From positions 1,302,001 to 1,366,000 of the forward strand of contig NC_015581.1 in the NCBI RefSeq assembly GCF_000214825.1: DNA of 64,000 nt, given 5' to 3'. This document shows, piece by piece, positions 48,503-56,828 of this stretch. Source of the DNA: Thiomicrospira cyclica ALM1 (GTDB lineage: Bacteria; Pseudomonadota; Gammaproteobacteria; Thiomicrospirales; Thiomicrospiraceae). A program made the position numbers and the translations under genes. Position 1 is the stretch's first letter. Each line of letters begins with the position of its first letter. Below the pieces are notes generated by a model. The model searched no databases. It was not told the origin of the DNA and saw only the letters and a list, made by a program, of their open reading frames with translations.

Positions 48503-49074
48503 CTGACCTGCTCGCTCTGTGATGATATGAGTGTCTCGGCAACAGCGGCCAAATCGTCATAAACCGGTACCTGATTAACCAGGCCTGGTTGTTGAGCCAA
48601 GGTGCGCTCGCCCTTGCCTGTACGCACCAACAAAGGACGCATCCCCGCCGCCTGCGCCGCTTGAACATCGGCCAAGGTGTCACCGACCATAATTTGCTGT
48701 TCAATCGAACGATTAAGGGTGATACCAATTTGTCGCAACATACCTGGCTGAGGCTTGCGCGCAGCATTGGGTTGATCGGTAAGATAGGGGGCGTAACATA
48801 CCCAGTCCAAAACAACGCCAAACTCATGAAATAACAAACTATGTAGCTTTCGGTGCATGGCACTCAAAGCGGCGCGATCATAGTAACCACGCGCAATACC
48901 AGATTGGTTGGTTGCAACCGCAACCTGCCAACCGGCACGTTTAAAACGCGCAATCGCCGCTAAACTTCCTGGAATAGGTTGCCACTCATCAGCCGACTTG
49001 ATAAAGGCATCCGAATCATAGTTAATCACGCCATCTCGATCCAAAATCAATAACGGCGGCGCAACATTGATCAT
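48499..49074 (-). CDS. gmhB: D-glycero-beta-D-manno-heptose 1,7-bisphosphate 7-phosphatase
   Basis: A 191-residue HAD phosphatase of the LPS core heptose pathway. Motif I is LILDRDGVINYDSDAFIK, motif II VATNQSGIARGYYD, motif IV MVGDTLADVQAAQAAGM. The Cys/His zinc loop of E. coli GmhB (CxH...CxC before RKPxPGM) is shortened to CYAPYLTDQPNAARKPQPGM, keeping only one Cys, so zinc is probably not bound. The ATG shares a base with the glyS stop (TAATG). Contains a full CCAGGCCTGG copy. Confidence 0.88.
   Translation of the reverse strand: MINVAPPLLILDRDGVINYDSDAFIKSADEWQPIPGSLAAIARFKRAGWQVAVATNQSGIARGYYDRAALSAMHRKLHSLLFHEFGVVLDWVCYAPYLTDQPNAARKPQPGMLRQIGITLNRSIEQQIMVGDTLADVQAAQAAGMRPLLVRTGKGERTLAQQPGLVNQVPVYDDLAAVAETLISSQSEQVR
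48579..48588. repeat. iterated palindrome CCAGGCCTGG
   Basis: Full copy in gmhB extended to a perfect 14-bp palindrome, AACCAGGCCTGGTT; Pro-Gly-Leu frame. Confidence 0.7.
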
Positions 49075-51149
49075 TAATTTGCCAACCGCGAAATATCGGC
49101 AACCGCCAAAAAGGCTTGACGAATATGATTCAACATCGCAATACGGTTGACCTGTAAGCCAGCATCATCAGCCATCACGTGTACCTGATCAAAGAAGGCA
49201 TCTACCGGTTCACGCAAGGCTGCTAATACCAGCAACGCCTGCTGATAATCGCCATCATTCATCGCCGCCAAACTTTGCGCTCTTACGTTACTAAAAGCGG
49301 ACCAAAGCACAGCTTCGGCCTCATGTTCAAAACGGCTCTCACTAACCTCATTTGGCCAGGGTTGCGCCACTTTTTTCAAAATATTAGCAATCCGTTTGTT
49401 CGCCGCTGACAAGCTCTCCGCCTGCTCCAAGCTCGCAAAGTGCCGTACCGCCTGAATTCGCTGGTTTAACTCTAACAAGCGCGTCACACCAGTATCACGC
49501 ACGGCATCAAACACCTGAGCGGCCACGCCCTCATCTTGATAGTAGGATTTTAAACGTGACACGATAAATGCCACAATATCAGCCTGTTGTTCGGCACTGA
49601 TGGTCAATTGTTGATAAGCCGCCGCGGCACGCTCAACCCAATAATGGATATCCAACGGCAAACCGGATTCAATGACAATTCGCGCCAAACCGAGTGCGGC
49701 TCGACGCAACGCAAACGGATCCTTATCACCGGTTGGCCCCTGCCCAATCGCATAAATTCCAACAATCGTATCCAAACGATCAGCCAAGGCGACAATTTGA
49801 CTCAAGGTATCTTCGGGTAAGCTATCGCCAGCAAAACGTGGCCAATAATGTTGCTCAATAGCCTGGGCTACCGCAGATGATTCGCCTTGTTGCTGGGCAT
49901 AATAACGCCCCATAGTTCCCTGCAACTCTGGAAATTCACCAACCATCAAGCTCATCAAGTCACATTTTGCTAACTTGGCGGCGCGCATGGCCGCGGCAGG
50001 CTCCACATTGAGTTCTGCGGCCAACTCACCGGCTAATCGCTCTATGCGCCCGATCTTCTCGGCCACCGTGCCTAATTGCTGTTGAAAAACTACTTTCTCT
50101 AAAGCGGGTAAAAAAGCATCCAAAGGCTGTTTACGATCTTGGTTCCAAAAGAATTGCGCATCCGATAAACGCGGACGAATCACCCGTTCATTCCCCGATA
50201 CCACCGAGGCTGGATTTTGGCTGGCGATATTGCTAACAGTAATAAACCGCGCCATCAGCTCGCCATTCGGTGCCAAGCAATGGAAAAACTTTTGATGACC
50301 TTTCATAGCAGATACTAAACATTCCGCGGGAACCTGTAAAAAGTCTTCATCAAAACAGCCAGCCAACGCATTTGGCCATTCATTAAGCGCAGTCACTTCA
50401 TCTAATAAGGCCTCGTCTATAACGGGGCGCGCATCAAAACTATCGGCAACTCGCGCAACCTGTTCACGAATACGCTCACGACGCTGGGCAAAATCAGCGA
50501 TCACAAAGCCCTGTTCTGCAAGGATCGACGCATATTCACTAGGCAACGAAATCTCAAGTTCTTGTGGCGCATGGAAGCGATGACCTCGAGTAGTATTTCC
50601 TGTTGGCAAACCTAAAATGGTCGCCGGAACGACCTGATCACCTATCATCAAAATGACCCAGTGAACAGGACGCACAAACTCAATCGCCGAATCGCCCCAG
50701 CGCATTGGTTTTGGAATCGGTAACTGCTTTAAAGCCTGTTCAACCAGGCCTGGTAGTAAGCTACTGAGCGCCGCACCGGCTTTAACCTGACGCGCCATTA
50801 ACCACGCACCCTTATCGGTTTCCTCAGTAAATAACTCGCTCAGCTCTAAACCACAGGACTTTGCAAAACCCATCAGGGCTTTGGTTGGCTGACCCTCACT
50901 GTCATACGCGGCTTGCAGCGCCGGTCCTTTCCGTTCTAATACCTGCTCAGCTTGCTGGGTTTGCACAGTTTCAATCCAGACAGCTAAGCGACGCGGGGCC
51001 GCGTAAATATGCACCTGCCCATAGGTCAAATTAGCTTGCTGTAAGCCACCTTCAAGACCGGTCGCTAAAGACTTGGCCAAATTTTGCAGTGATTTTGGCG
51101 GTAATTCTTCTGTACCAATTTCAATCAAGATATCTTGTTGCGCCGACAT
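49074..51149 (-). CDS. glyS: glycyl-tRNA synthetase beta subunit
   Basis: A 691-residue beta subunit of the alpha2beta2 glycyl-tRNA synthetase. The N-terminus is ILIEIGTEELPPKSLQNLA, with FCHCLAPNG-like FFHCLAPNGELMARFI in the middle and KDPFALRRAALGLARI in the tRNA-binding half. Coupled to glyQ by a TAATG junction and to gmhB by another. One full CCAGGCCTGG copy lies in it. Confidence 0.96.
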   Translation of the reverse strand: MSAQQDILIEIGTEELPPKSLQNLAKSLATGLEGGLQQANLTYGQVHIYAAPRRLAVWIETVQTQQAEQVLERKGPALQAAYDSEGQPTKALMGFAKSCGLELSELFTEETDKGAWLMARQVKAGAALSSLLPGLVEQALKQLPIPKPMRWGDSAIEFVRPVHWVILMIGDQVVPATILGLPTGNTTRGHRFHAPQELEISLPSEYASILAEQGFVIADFAQRRERIREQVARVADSFDARPVIDEALLDEVTALNEWPNALAGCFDEDFLQVPAECLVSAMKGHQKFFHCLAPNGELMARFITVSNIASQNPASVVSGNERVIRPRLSDAQFFWNQDRKQPLDAFLPALEKVVFQQQLGTVAEKIGRIERLAGELAAELNVEPAAAMRAAKLAKCDLMSLMVGEFPELQGTMGRYYAQQQGESSAVAQAIEQHYWPRFAGDSLPEDTLSQIVALADRLDTIVGIYAIGQGPTGDKDPFALRRAALGLARIVIESGLPLDIHYWVERAAAAYQQLTISAEQQADIVAFIVSRLKSYYQDEGVAAQVFDAVRDTGVTRLLELNQRIQAVRHFASLEQAESLSAANKRIANILKKVAQPWPNEVSESRFEHEAEAVLWSAFSNVRAQSLAAMNDGDYQQALLVLAALREPVDAFFDQVHVMADDAGLQVNRIAMLNHIRQAFLAVADISRLAN
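50744..50753. repeat. iterated palindrome CCAGGCCTGG
   Basis: Full copy in glyS, Pro-Gly-Leu frame, within ACCAGGCCTGGT. Confidence 0.7.
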
Positions 51150-52087
51150 TAGTTTGCTCCCTCTTGCACCGCTTTGTCTGTTTTTACCAAAGGAAACCCT
51201 AGAGCTTCACGGCCATTAAAATAGGCTTGGGCCACATCCCGTGCCATAGCACGCACCCGCCCAATAAAACGCGCACGCTCTGTAACACTAATGGCATGGC
51301 GAGCATCAAGCAGGTTAAAGGTGTGTGAGGCTTTTAGCACCTGCTCATAAGCAGGTAGGGGCAGGCCTGCTGCAATCAAACCAGCAAAGGCTTTTTCACA
51401 GGCATCAAATTGGCCAAATAAATGCGGTACATCCGCATGTTCAAAATTATAAGCCGACATTTCAACTTCATTTTGATGGAATACATCACCATAGGTGACC
51501 TTGCCCTGCGGACCATCCACCCAGGTTAAATCATAAACGCTATCCACGCCTTGCAGGTACATGGCGATGCGCTCAAGACCATAGGTGATTTCACCGGTTA
51601 CCGGACGACACTCCAAGCCCCCGACCTGTTGAAAATAGGTAAACTGAGTCACCTCCATCCCGTTTAACCAAACTTCCCAACCTAAGCCCCAAGCACCCAG
51701 GGTAGGCGACTCCCAGTTGTCTTCGACAAAACGAATATCATGCTCTAAAGGATCAATGCCTAAATGGCGTAGAGAATCCAAATAGAGCTCTTGAATATTA
51801 TCGGGCGAAGGTTTTAGCATCACCTGAAACTGATAGTAATGCTGTAAGCGATTCGGGTTTTCGCCATAACGGCCATCGGTTGGACGACGACTCGGTTGCA
51901 CATAAGCCGCACGCCATGGCTCCGGCCCAATCGAACGTAAAAAGGTGGCCGGGTGAAAGGTGCCCGCGCCCATTTCATTATCATAAGGTTGCATCACCAC
52001 ACAGCCTTGTGCGGCCCAATAGGCTTGTAGCGTTTGAATTAAGCCTTGAAAACTGGATACATCAGCAACGAGTTGATTATTTGACAC
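51149..52087 (-). CDS. glyQ: glycyl-tRNA synthetase alpha subunit
   Basis: A 312-residue class II catalytic subunit. [20 protein letters not shown] and [19 protein letters not shown] are hallmark segments, with [16 protein letters not shown] further on. First gene of glyQ-glyS-gmhB-plsC. A TATAAT on the minus strand (52206-52201) about 115 bp upstream is a likely -10. A near-copy of the iterated palindrome (CCAGGTCTG) lies in the leader near 52168. No T-box was seen. Confidence 0.96.
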   Translation of the reverse strand: MSNNQLVADVSSFQGLIQTLQAYWAAQGCVVMQPYDNEMGAGTFHPATFLRSIGPEPWRAAYVQPSRRPTDGRYGENPNRLQHYYQFQVMLKPSPDNIQELYLDSLRHLGIDPLEHDIRFVEDNWESPTLGAWGLGWEVWLNGMEVTQFTYFQQVGGLECRPVTGEITYGLERIAMYLQGVDSVYDLTWVDGPQGKVTYGDVFHQNEVEMSAYNFEHADVPHLFGQFDACEKAFAGLIAAGLPLPAYEQVLKASHTFNLLDARHAISVTERARFIGRVRAMARDVAQAYFNGREALGFPLVKTDKAVQEGAN

Positions 52088-52224
52088 GCTTCCATCCTCG
52101 GTTAAAATGACGAATCGAACAGAAACCCTGGCGCGCTTGAAAAGGCGTGCTTTAAAAGCCTATCCACCAGGTCTGCCCAAAAAATAAAAAAATTAGCGCG
52201 ATTATACCCTAAAAAGGATGATTT

Positions 52225-52488
52225 ATGCCGTTGCATCCGCCCCATCAACTCGATTTAAAGGGACTGAAATGCCCCATGCCGGTGATTAAAGTGCAACAAG
52301 CGGCACGCAACCTAGCCCCTGGCAGCCAACTAGAAGTCTTAGTAACAGATCCCGCTGCTGAAAAAGATCTCGCTAGCTGGTGCCGGATTAATAAACATGA
52401 CTTTATTAGTTGTGCTATTTTTGCCCAACCAGAGCCACAAGTTGCTCCAACCGTTTGGCAAATTAGGCTAAAATTAAAAGAAAGTTAA
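52225..52488 (+). CDS. TusA/SirA-family sulfur carrier protein
   Basis: An 87-residue TusA-fold protein. The signature LDLKGLKCPMPVIKVQQA contains the conserved sulfur-carrying Cys (CPxP), and the second half LEVLVTDPAAEKDLASWC matches the family, with a second Cys that is common. TusA-like proteins pass persulfide sulfur in tRNA thiolation or, in sulfur oxidisers, in cytoplasmic sulfur oxidation. Without dsr or hdr genes beside it the pathway cannot be assigned. AAAAAGG precedes the ATG. Confidence 0.88.
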   Translation: MPLHPPHQLDLKGLKCPMPVIKVQQAARNLAPGSQLEVLVTDPAAEKDLASWCRINKHDFISCAIFAQPEPQVAPTVWQIRLKLKES

Positions 52489-52564
52489 AAACACTCATAA
52501 AGACACCCAAAAAATTAGTTATAACCCAGTTACCACGACCCAGTTACCACCTTAGGATTCGTTT

Positions 52565-53884
52565 ATGCCGCAATTACCACATTTTCGTATAGCTTCAGCT
52601 TCAAAACGCCTGGCAATTCTATTTGCGCTACTGCTCAGCGCAAGCGTTTTAAGTCAAACAGCGCATGCTACAACGGATAGCTATCAGCGTGTCAGCCTAG
52701 AGCTACCCGAACCGTCTAGAATTGACACATTGGTGCAAAACGAAAACACTATCGAACAACCTGCCTTGCGCGAACACCGCTATACCCTGCAACGCAACCA
52801 AAGCCTGAGCCATGCCCTACAAGGCATAGCGGATAACGGCAACCTACTATGGCGCATTGGTCGTCATGAAAATGCGCACTACTTCACCCGCCTTCGCACT
52901 GGCGATGAATTGGTCATGTGGCTAACTGAAGATGGCGAACTGGCTCGCATGGAGCTCAACAGAACCCCTACCCTGACCTATATTCTTGAAACGAATGATG
53001 AACTAGCCGACGGCATGGCGATTTACGCCGAGCGCAAAGAGGTTAAAACCCGCATCGTTATGGCCTCGGGTGACATTAGTGATTCCTTTTATCTGGGCGT
53101 GCAAGCCGTAGGCGCCAGCCCACGCACCATTATGAATTTGGCGGATATTTATTCTTGGGAAGTTGATTTTGTCCGAGAATTACGCGAAGGTGACGAGTTC
53201 ACCATTATTTACGAACGCCGTTATATTGATGGCGAATACATTGGCGATGGTGCCATATTGGCCGCACAACTCAACCTAAAGCATCGTAATCGTACCATCA
53301 ATGCTTTCCGCTTTGAACAGGACGGCGAGCTACTCGGCTATTTCAACGAAAATGGTGACAACCTGCGCAAAGCCTTTATGCGTAACCCCATAAACTACAC
53401 CCGTATCAGCTCGCGCTTCCAGCGTGGCCGCTACCACCCAGTACTACAGGAAATCCGTGATCACAAGGGCGTTGACTATGCCGCCCCTACCGGAACCCCT
53501 ATTTACGCGGCCGGTGACGGTACGGTCAAGTTCCGCGGCTGGGGTCGTGGTTATGGCAACTACATCATTTTGCAACACGCGGGGCGTTATGAAACCGTCT
53601 ATGGCCATATGTCACGATTCGGCAAATTTCAGCAGGGACAACGGGTAAAACAAGGCGATGTTATTGGCTATGTTGGCATGACTGGCCTAGCAACCGGCCC
53701 ACACCTGCACTACGAATTCCGCATTAACGGCGTGCATCACGACCCCTTAACCGTTGAGTTCCCGGGTGGCGATCCGGTGGCAGCGGAACACAAAACGACT
53801 TTTGCCCAATGGGCCGGCCTGCTCAACAGTCAACTGCGCCGTACTGACCCAGAAGTGACGCAACTCGCGACACTGTTCGAGTAG
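52565..53884 (+). CDS. M23-family murein DD-endopeptidase (MepM-like)
   Basis: A 439-residue periplasmic peptidase cutting peptidoglycan cross-links. A signal peptide (about 10-36, LFALLLSASVLSQTAHA) is followed by an OapA/LysM-like N-terminal region (about 75-150) and the LytM domain. Zinc ligands are in HKGVDYAAPTGTPIYAAGDG (His, Asp) and GPHLHYEF (HxH). Layout matches MepM (YebA). It precedes anmK by 12 bp; both concern wall turnover. No confident upstream promoter. Confidence 0.9.
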   Translation: MPQLPHFRIASASKRLAILFALLLSASVLSQTAHATTDSYQRVSLELPEPSRIDTLVQNENTIEQPALREHRYTLQRNQSLSHALQGIADNGNLLWRIGRHENAHYFTRLRTGDELVMWLTEDGELARMELNRTPTLTYILETNDELADGMAIYAERKEVKTRIVMASGDISDSFYLGVQAVGASPRTIMNLADIYSWEVDFVRELREGDEFTIIYERRYIDGEYIGDGAILAAQLNLKHRNRTINAFRFEQDGELLGYFNENGDNLRKAFMRNPINYTRISSRFQRGRYHPVLQEIRDHKGVDYAAPTGTPIYAAGDGTVKFRGWGRGYGNYIILQHAGRYETVYGHMSRFGKFQQGQRVKQGDVIGYVGMTGLATGPHLHYEFRINGVHHDPLTVEFPGGDPVAAEHKTTFAQWAGLLNSQLRRTDPEVTQLATLFE

Positions 53885-53896
53885 CATTACACTTAG

Positions 53897-55003
53897 ATGA
53901 ACAAGCCGCACTATTTTATCGGCCTAATGTCTGGCACCAGTGCTGATGGCATTGAGGCCTGCCTCGTGAAACCAGAAGACAAGTCCATGGAACTAGTGGG
54001 GCGCTTAAGCTACCCCCTACCTCATGCCGATGAATTACAAGCACTGAATCACAGCCAGCAAATCAGTCTAACGCAACTGTCCCAACTGCAACGTGATCTG
54101 GGCGAAGCCTTCGCCCAAGCCGCACTGAATCTTATTTACCAGCATGAGCTTCAGCCCGCCGATATTACCGCCATTGGCAGTCATGGTCATACGCTATTTC
54201 ATGCACCCGAACTGGGTATGAGTTTACAAATTGGCCATCCGGCGATTATTGCCAAACGTACCGGAATCAGCACCTACGGCGATTTTCGAGTGGATGATAT
54301 GGCATTAGGCGGTCAAGGGGCACCACTGGCGCCACTGTTTCATCAGGCCTGGTTACACAGTCACAATATTCAACAGGCTTGGATGGTTAATATCGGTGGC
54401 ATGGCCAATGTCAGCTTAATTACCCCACACCAACCACTACAAGGCTGGGACACCGGACCAGGCAATAGCCTAATGGACGAGATTTGCCAACAGTATTTTA
54501 ACTGCGCTTTTGATGATCAAGGCCAATTAGCTGCCAGCGTCGCACCTAACCAGGTCTGGTTAGCACAGTTATTAGATGACCCTTATTTTAGCCAGCCCCC
54601 ACCCAAAAGCACCGGACGTGATTATTTTAATCAGGCATGGCTACGAGAATGCTTACCCGCTGAAGCTTGGCAGGCGCCACAGCAATTACTTAGCACCTTA
54701 AACGCGCTCACGGTATACACCATTGCCCAAGCGGTTAATAGCATTAACGCGCCGGTCATTATTTGCGGTGGCGGTAGCTTAAACCGAACGCTAATCCAGC
54801 GCTTACAAGATAAATTAGCCAACCAATTAGCCACCCATACCGTGGAAACCACCCAGGATTACCAGACCGACCCATTGGCCATTGAAGGGATGCTCTGTGC
54901 CTGGTTGGCGCAGCAGGCCTGGCTGGGCAATAAAGTAGATTTAACGAGTGTTACTGGCAGTGAAAAACCGATGATACTCGGCGGTTGTTGGCAGGGAAAA
55001 TAG
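53897..55003 (+). CDS. anmK: anhydro-N-acetylmuramic acid kinase
   Basis: A 368-residue sugar kinase phosphorylating anhydroMurNAc from recycled peptidoglycan. MSGTSADGIEACLV is the N-terminal ATP-binding motif; GSHGHTLFHAP, GDFRVDDMALGGQGAPLAPL and GWDTGPGNSLMD are typical. It probably shares a transcript with the M23 endopeptidase gene. Two AGGCCTGG copies and one variant CCAGGTCTGG (54550) occur in it. Confidence 0.95.
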   Translation: MNKPHYFIGLMSGTSADGIEACLVKPEDKSMELVGRLSYPLPHADELQALNHSQQISLTQLSQLQRDLGEAFAQAALNLIYQHELQPADITAIGSHGHTLFHAPELGMSLQIGHPAIIAKRTGISTYGDFRVDDMALGGQGAPLAPLFHQAWLHSHNIQQAWMVNIGGMANVSLITPHQPLQGWDTGPGNSLMDEICQQYFNCAFDDQGQLAASVAPNQVWLAQLLDDPYFSQPPPKSTGRDYFNQAWLRECLPAEAWQAPQQLLSTLNALTVYTIAQAVNSINAPVIICGGGSLNRTLIQRLQDKLANQLATHTVETTQDYQTDPLAIEGMLCAWLAQQAWLGNKVDLTSVTGSEKPMILGGCWQGK

Positions 55004-55019
55004 CGGTTTGAGATAAAAA

Positions 55020-55040
55020 GCAGGCCCGCGAGGGGCCTGA
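55020..55040 (-). terminator. intrinsic terminator of the TorF porin gene
   Basis: CAGGCCC (55021-55027) pairs with GGGCCTG (55033-55039) around GCGAG; on the minus strand it is followed by CTTTTTATC. It lies about 100 nt after the porin stop and would also receive transcripts arriving from the plus strand. Confidence 0.7.
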
Positions 55041-55110
55041 AAAAACCTTGCTTGCACAAGGCCTACGAGGATACTAACCAAGGACTCCGACAGCATAAAT
55101 CGGAAAACAC

Positions 55111-55130
55111 GGCTCGCAACACAGCGAGCC
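55111..55130 (-). terminator. first hairpin after the TorF porin gene
   Basis: GGCTCGC (55111-55117) pairs with GCGAGCC (55124-55130), loop of 6; on the minus strand GTGTTTTCC follows. With the hairpin at 55021 it forms a tandem stop. Confidence 0.5.
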
Positions 55131-55139
55131 TAACTTGCA

Positions 55140-55826
55140 TTACATAAAGCTAAATGACTTGTTGATACCAAGTAATAAAGTGGTTTCTTCATCACCACCC
55201 GTTGCTTCTTTACTCGAACGTAAGATTGAGAAATCAATCGAAGTATCAGTATAGATTTCGGTGCTATAACCTAACTGCATGTAAGTGTGATCTACGCCTT
55301 TGCCAGCGAAATCCATACCTTTGCCATAAATACCATAGAAGCCGGCATACTCTAATTCGGCACTAATAACAGAATAATCAATATCTTTACCATTATCATC
55401 AGCATCACGGTTGATACCACGATCATACATAACTGTTAATGGACCATAACCTGCCCAAAAATTTAATTCATCATAAGGCGTATCAAAATTCCCTTCCAAG
55501 TAGCGGTATAATGTAAAACCCGCACCCAAGGTAAAGCCACTGATTTCGGTTTCGTAACCACCATAGATGTCATACTCAACATCACTATCAGCAACTTTTG
55601 CCGACCATAAACCCAAGTACAAACCAGACTCGTGCTCGTAATCAACACCAAACTCAGGTGAAACAACACCCTCAGATTGTGAAATACCACGGAAATAGTA
55701 TTCTGACATCATACCAATGTTACCGGTCAATTCGGCTTGCGCGACGTTAGGCGCCATTACCGCCATTGAAGATGAAGCAACCGCTACTGATAAAGCTAAA
55801 GATTTTAATTTTAATGCATTTTTCAT
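55140..55826 (-). CDS. TorF/Gcw_chp-family putative outer-membrane porin
   Basis: A 228-residue outer-membrane beta-barrel. The ATG at 55826 follows AAAAAGGAA at good spacing and gives a signal peptide (about 1-30, ending NVAQA^ELTG). ELTGNIGMMSEYYFRGISQS is the family signature, and the chain ends in Phe-Met after NKSFS, as in barrel proteins. Family members are common in aquatic proteobacteria; substrates are not established. Neighbour of a ModE-like regulator on the same strand, with palindromes between them. Confidence 0.85.
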   Translation of the reverse strand: MKNALKLKSLALSVAVASSSMAVMAPNVAQAELTGNIGMMSEYYFRGISQSEGVVSPEFGVDYEHESGLYLGLWSAKVADSDVEYDIYGGYETEISGFTLGAGFTLYRYLEGNFDTPYDELNFWAGYGPLTVMYDRGINRDADDNGKDIDYSVISAELEYAGFYGIYGKGMDFAGKGVDHTYMQLGYSTEIYTDTSIDFSILRSSKEATGGDEETTLLLGINKSFSFM

Positions 55827-55935
55827 GTTTGTTTTCCTTTTTATGACTAACAAGAGCTAAACTCGAAATCTATGAAGCTTTTATCGTGCCAGAAATAAAA
55901 CAAAACATTAAAAAACAATTAGTTAAGTTAAATAA

Positions 55936-55964
55936 TAGCGGTATAAGTAAATTTTTATCCGCTA
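55936..55964. promoter_or_regulatory. inverted repeat upstream of TorF porin gene
   Basis: TAGCGG (55936-55941) and CCGCTA (55959-55964) with partly symmetric AT-rich interior. Candidate operator about 115 bp before the porin start. Confidence 0.3.
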
Positions 55965-55979
55965 TAAAATTGCATTAAA

Positions 55980-55995
55980 GGTGCAATATTGCACC
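55980..55995. promoter_or_regulatory. perfect 16-bp palindrome between ModE-like and porin genes
   Basis: GGTGCAATATTGCACC, fully symmetric. It lies 18 bp after the stop of the ModE-like gene and 154 bp before the porin start. Could be an operator or a short terminator hairpin (TTTAATG follows on the minus strand). Confidence 0.45.
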
Positions 55996-56013
55996 AAAAT
56001 AAAACATCAATCT

Positions 56014-56409
56014 TTATCCGCTAGACCTTCCAGCCTGATCTGGCGCAAGAATGCGCTCTTGCTCGGCACAAAAAGCTAATAACGCAGCGTGCAATTGATG
56101 ATACTGCGCAATTACCCGTTCGGCGGCCTCGGTAATCCTCGTGCCACCACCCTGGCGCCCGCCGGTTTCACTCACCACCAAAGGCTCTACGGCCGCCTGA
56201 TTCATCTCATCCACCAAACGCCAAGCTTTTTTATAAGACATATTCATCGATTTAGCTGCCTGACTGATTGAGCCATACTCCGCGATTCGCTCCAACAATA
56301 CAACGCGACCCTTGCCAAAATAACTTTCACCATTTGGCGCCATCAACCAGATACGCCCTCGAATTGACGCACTTAACACCTCACCGGGTAGTTTTTGTTC
56401 AACCTGCAT
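56014..56409 (-). CDS. ModE-like winged-helix regulator (DNA-binding domain only)
   Basis: A 131-residue protein corresponding to the N-terminal DNA-binding domain of ModE. SISQAAKSMNMSYKKAWRLV is the helix-turn-helix, followed by the wing ETGGRQGGGTRIT. The molybdate-binding MOP domains of full ModE are absent, so any signal must come another way. The ATG at 56409 follows AAAGGTGG; upstream in-frame ATG codons are less likely. Same strand as the TorF porin gene. Target genes are unknown; no molybdate transport genes are in the window. Confidence 0.85.
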   Translation of the reverse strand: MQVEQKLPGEVLSASIRGRIWLMAPNGESYFGKGRVVLLERIAEYGSISQAAKSMNMSYKKAWRLVDEMNQAAVEPLVVSETGGRQGGGTRITEAAERVIAQYHQLHAALLAFCAEQERILAPDQAGRSSG

Positions 56410-56465
56410 CCGACCACCTTTTTTTAAATTTTTTTTAAGCATAAAATGACAGCTATTCCACAAAC

Positions 56466-56474
56466 TTATCCACA
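56466..56474 (+). promoter_or_regulatory. DnaA box TTATCCACA
   Basis: Perfect match to the strong DnaA box, between the ModE-like gene and nrdA. E. coli nrdAB is also controlled by DnaA boxes. Confidence 0.5.
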
Positions 56475-56582
56475 AGCTAAGCCTCGATAAAATCTACTAA
56501 AAATCAAGATTACCCCGTCTTTAAACTAACGATACACTGTGAACAATCTAGCTAAATCAGCTATTGCACTTTACTCGCAACT

Positions 56583-56598
56583 CCACTATATTTAGTCT
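56583..56598 (+). promoter_or_regulatory. NrdR box 1 upstream of nrdAB
   Basis: CCACTATATTTAGTCT resembles the NrdR consensus ACACWATATATWGTGT. Its centre is 31 bp from box 2. Confidence 0.75.
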
Positions 56599-56613
56599 CA
56601 GAAAAAAACGTTA

Positions 56614-56629
56614 TAACTAGATATAGTGT
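56614..56629 (+). promoter_or_regulatory. NrdR box 2 upstream of nrdAB
   Basis: TAACTAGATATAGTGT, second NrdR-type box, separated from box 1 by 15 bp (three helical turns centre to centre), the usual NrdR arrangement. Confidence 0.75.
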
Positions 56630-56752
56630 TTTTACAACTACGCCTTACAACGAGTTAAATGATACTTTTTAAAAACTAACTTACAAAAAACCCCTAAGTT
56701 GATGTTTTTAAAAAACAATAAGCTGGTACTAATATTCAAAATGTCCCAGCAG

Positions 56753-56761
56753 TTATTCACA
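56753..56761 (+). promoter_or_regulatory. DnaA box TTATTCACA
   Basis: Match to TTATNCACA 68 bp before the nrdA ATG. A weaker inverted match (TGTGAACAA, 56538-56546) lies between the two better boxes. Confidence 0.45.
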
Positions 56762-56828
56762 GTGTCAGTAACCGATTAAAGTGTAAACCGAAACCTTACT
56801 TAAATGCCAACCGCTGCAGGGACTGATT

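Noticed and set aside
52088-52224. Possible T-box leader before glyQ
   Set aside because: No T-box consensus or specifier hairpin was seen; T-boxes are not expected in gammaproteobacteria.
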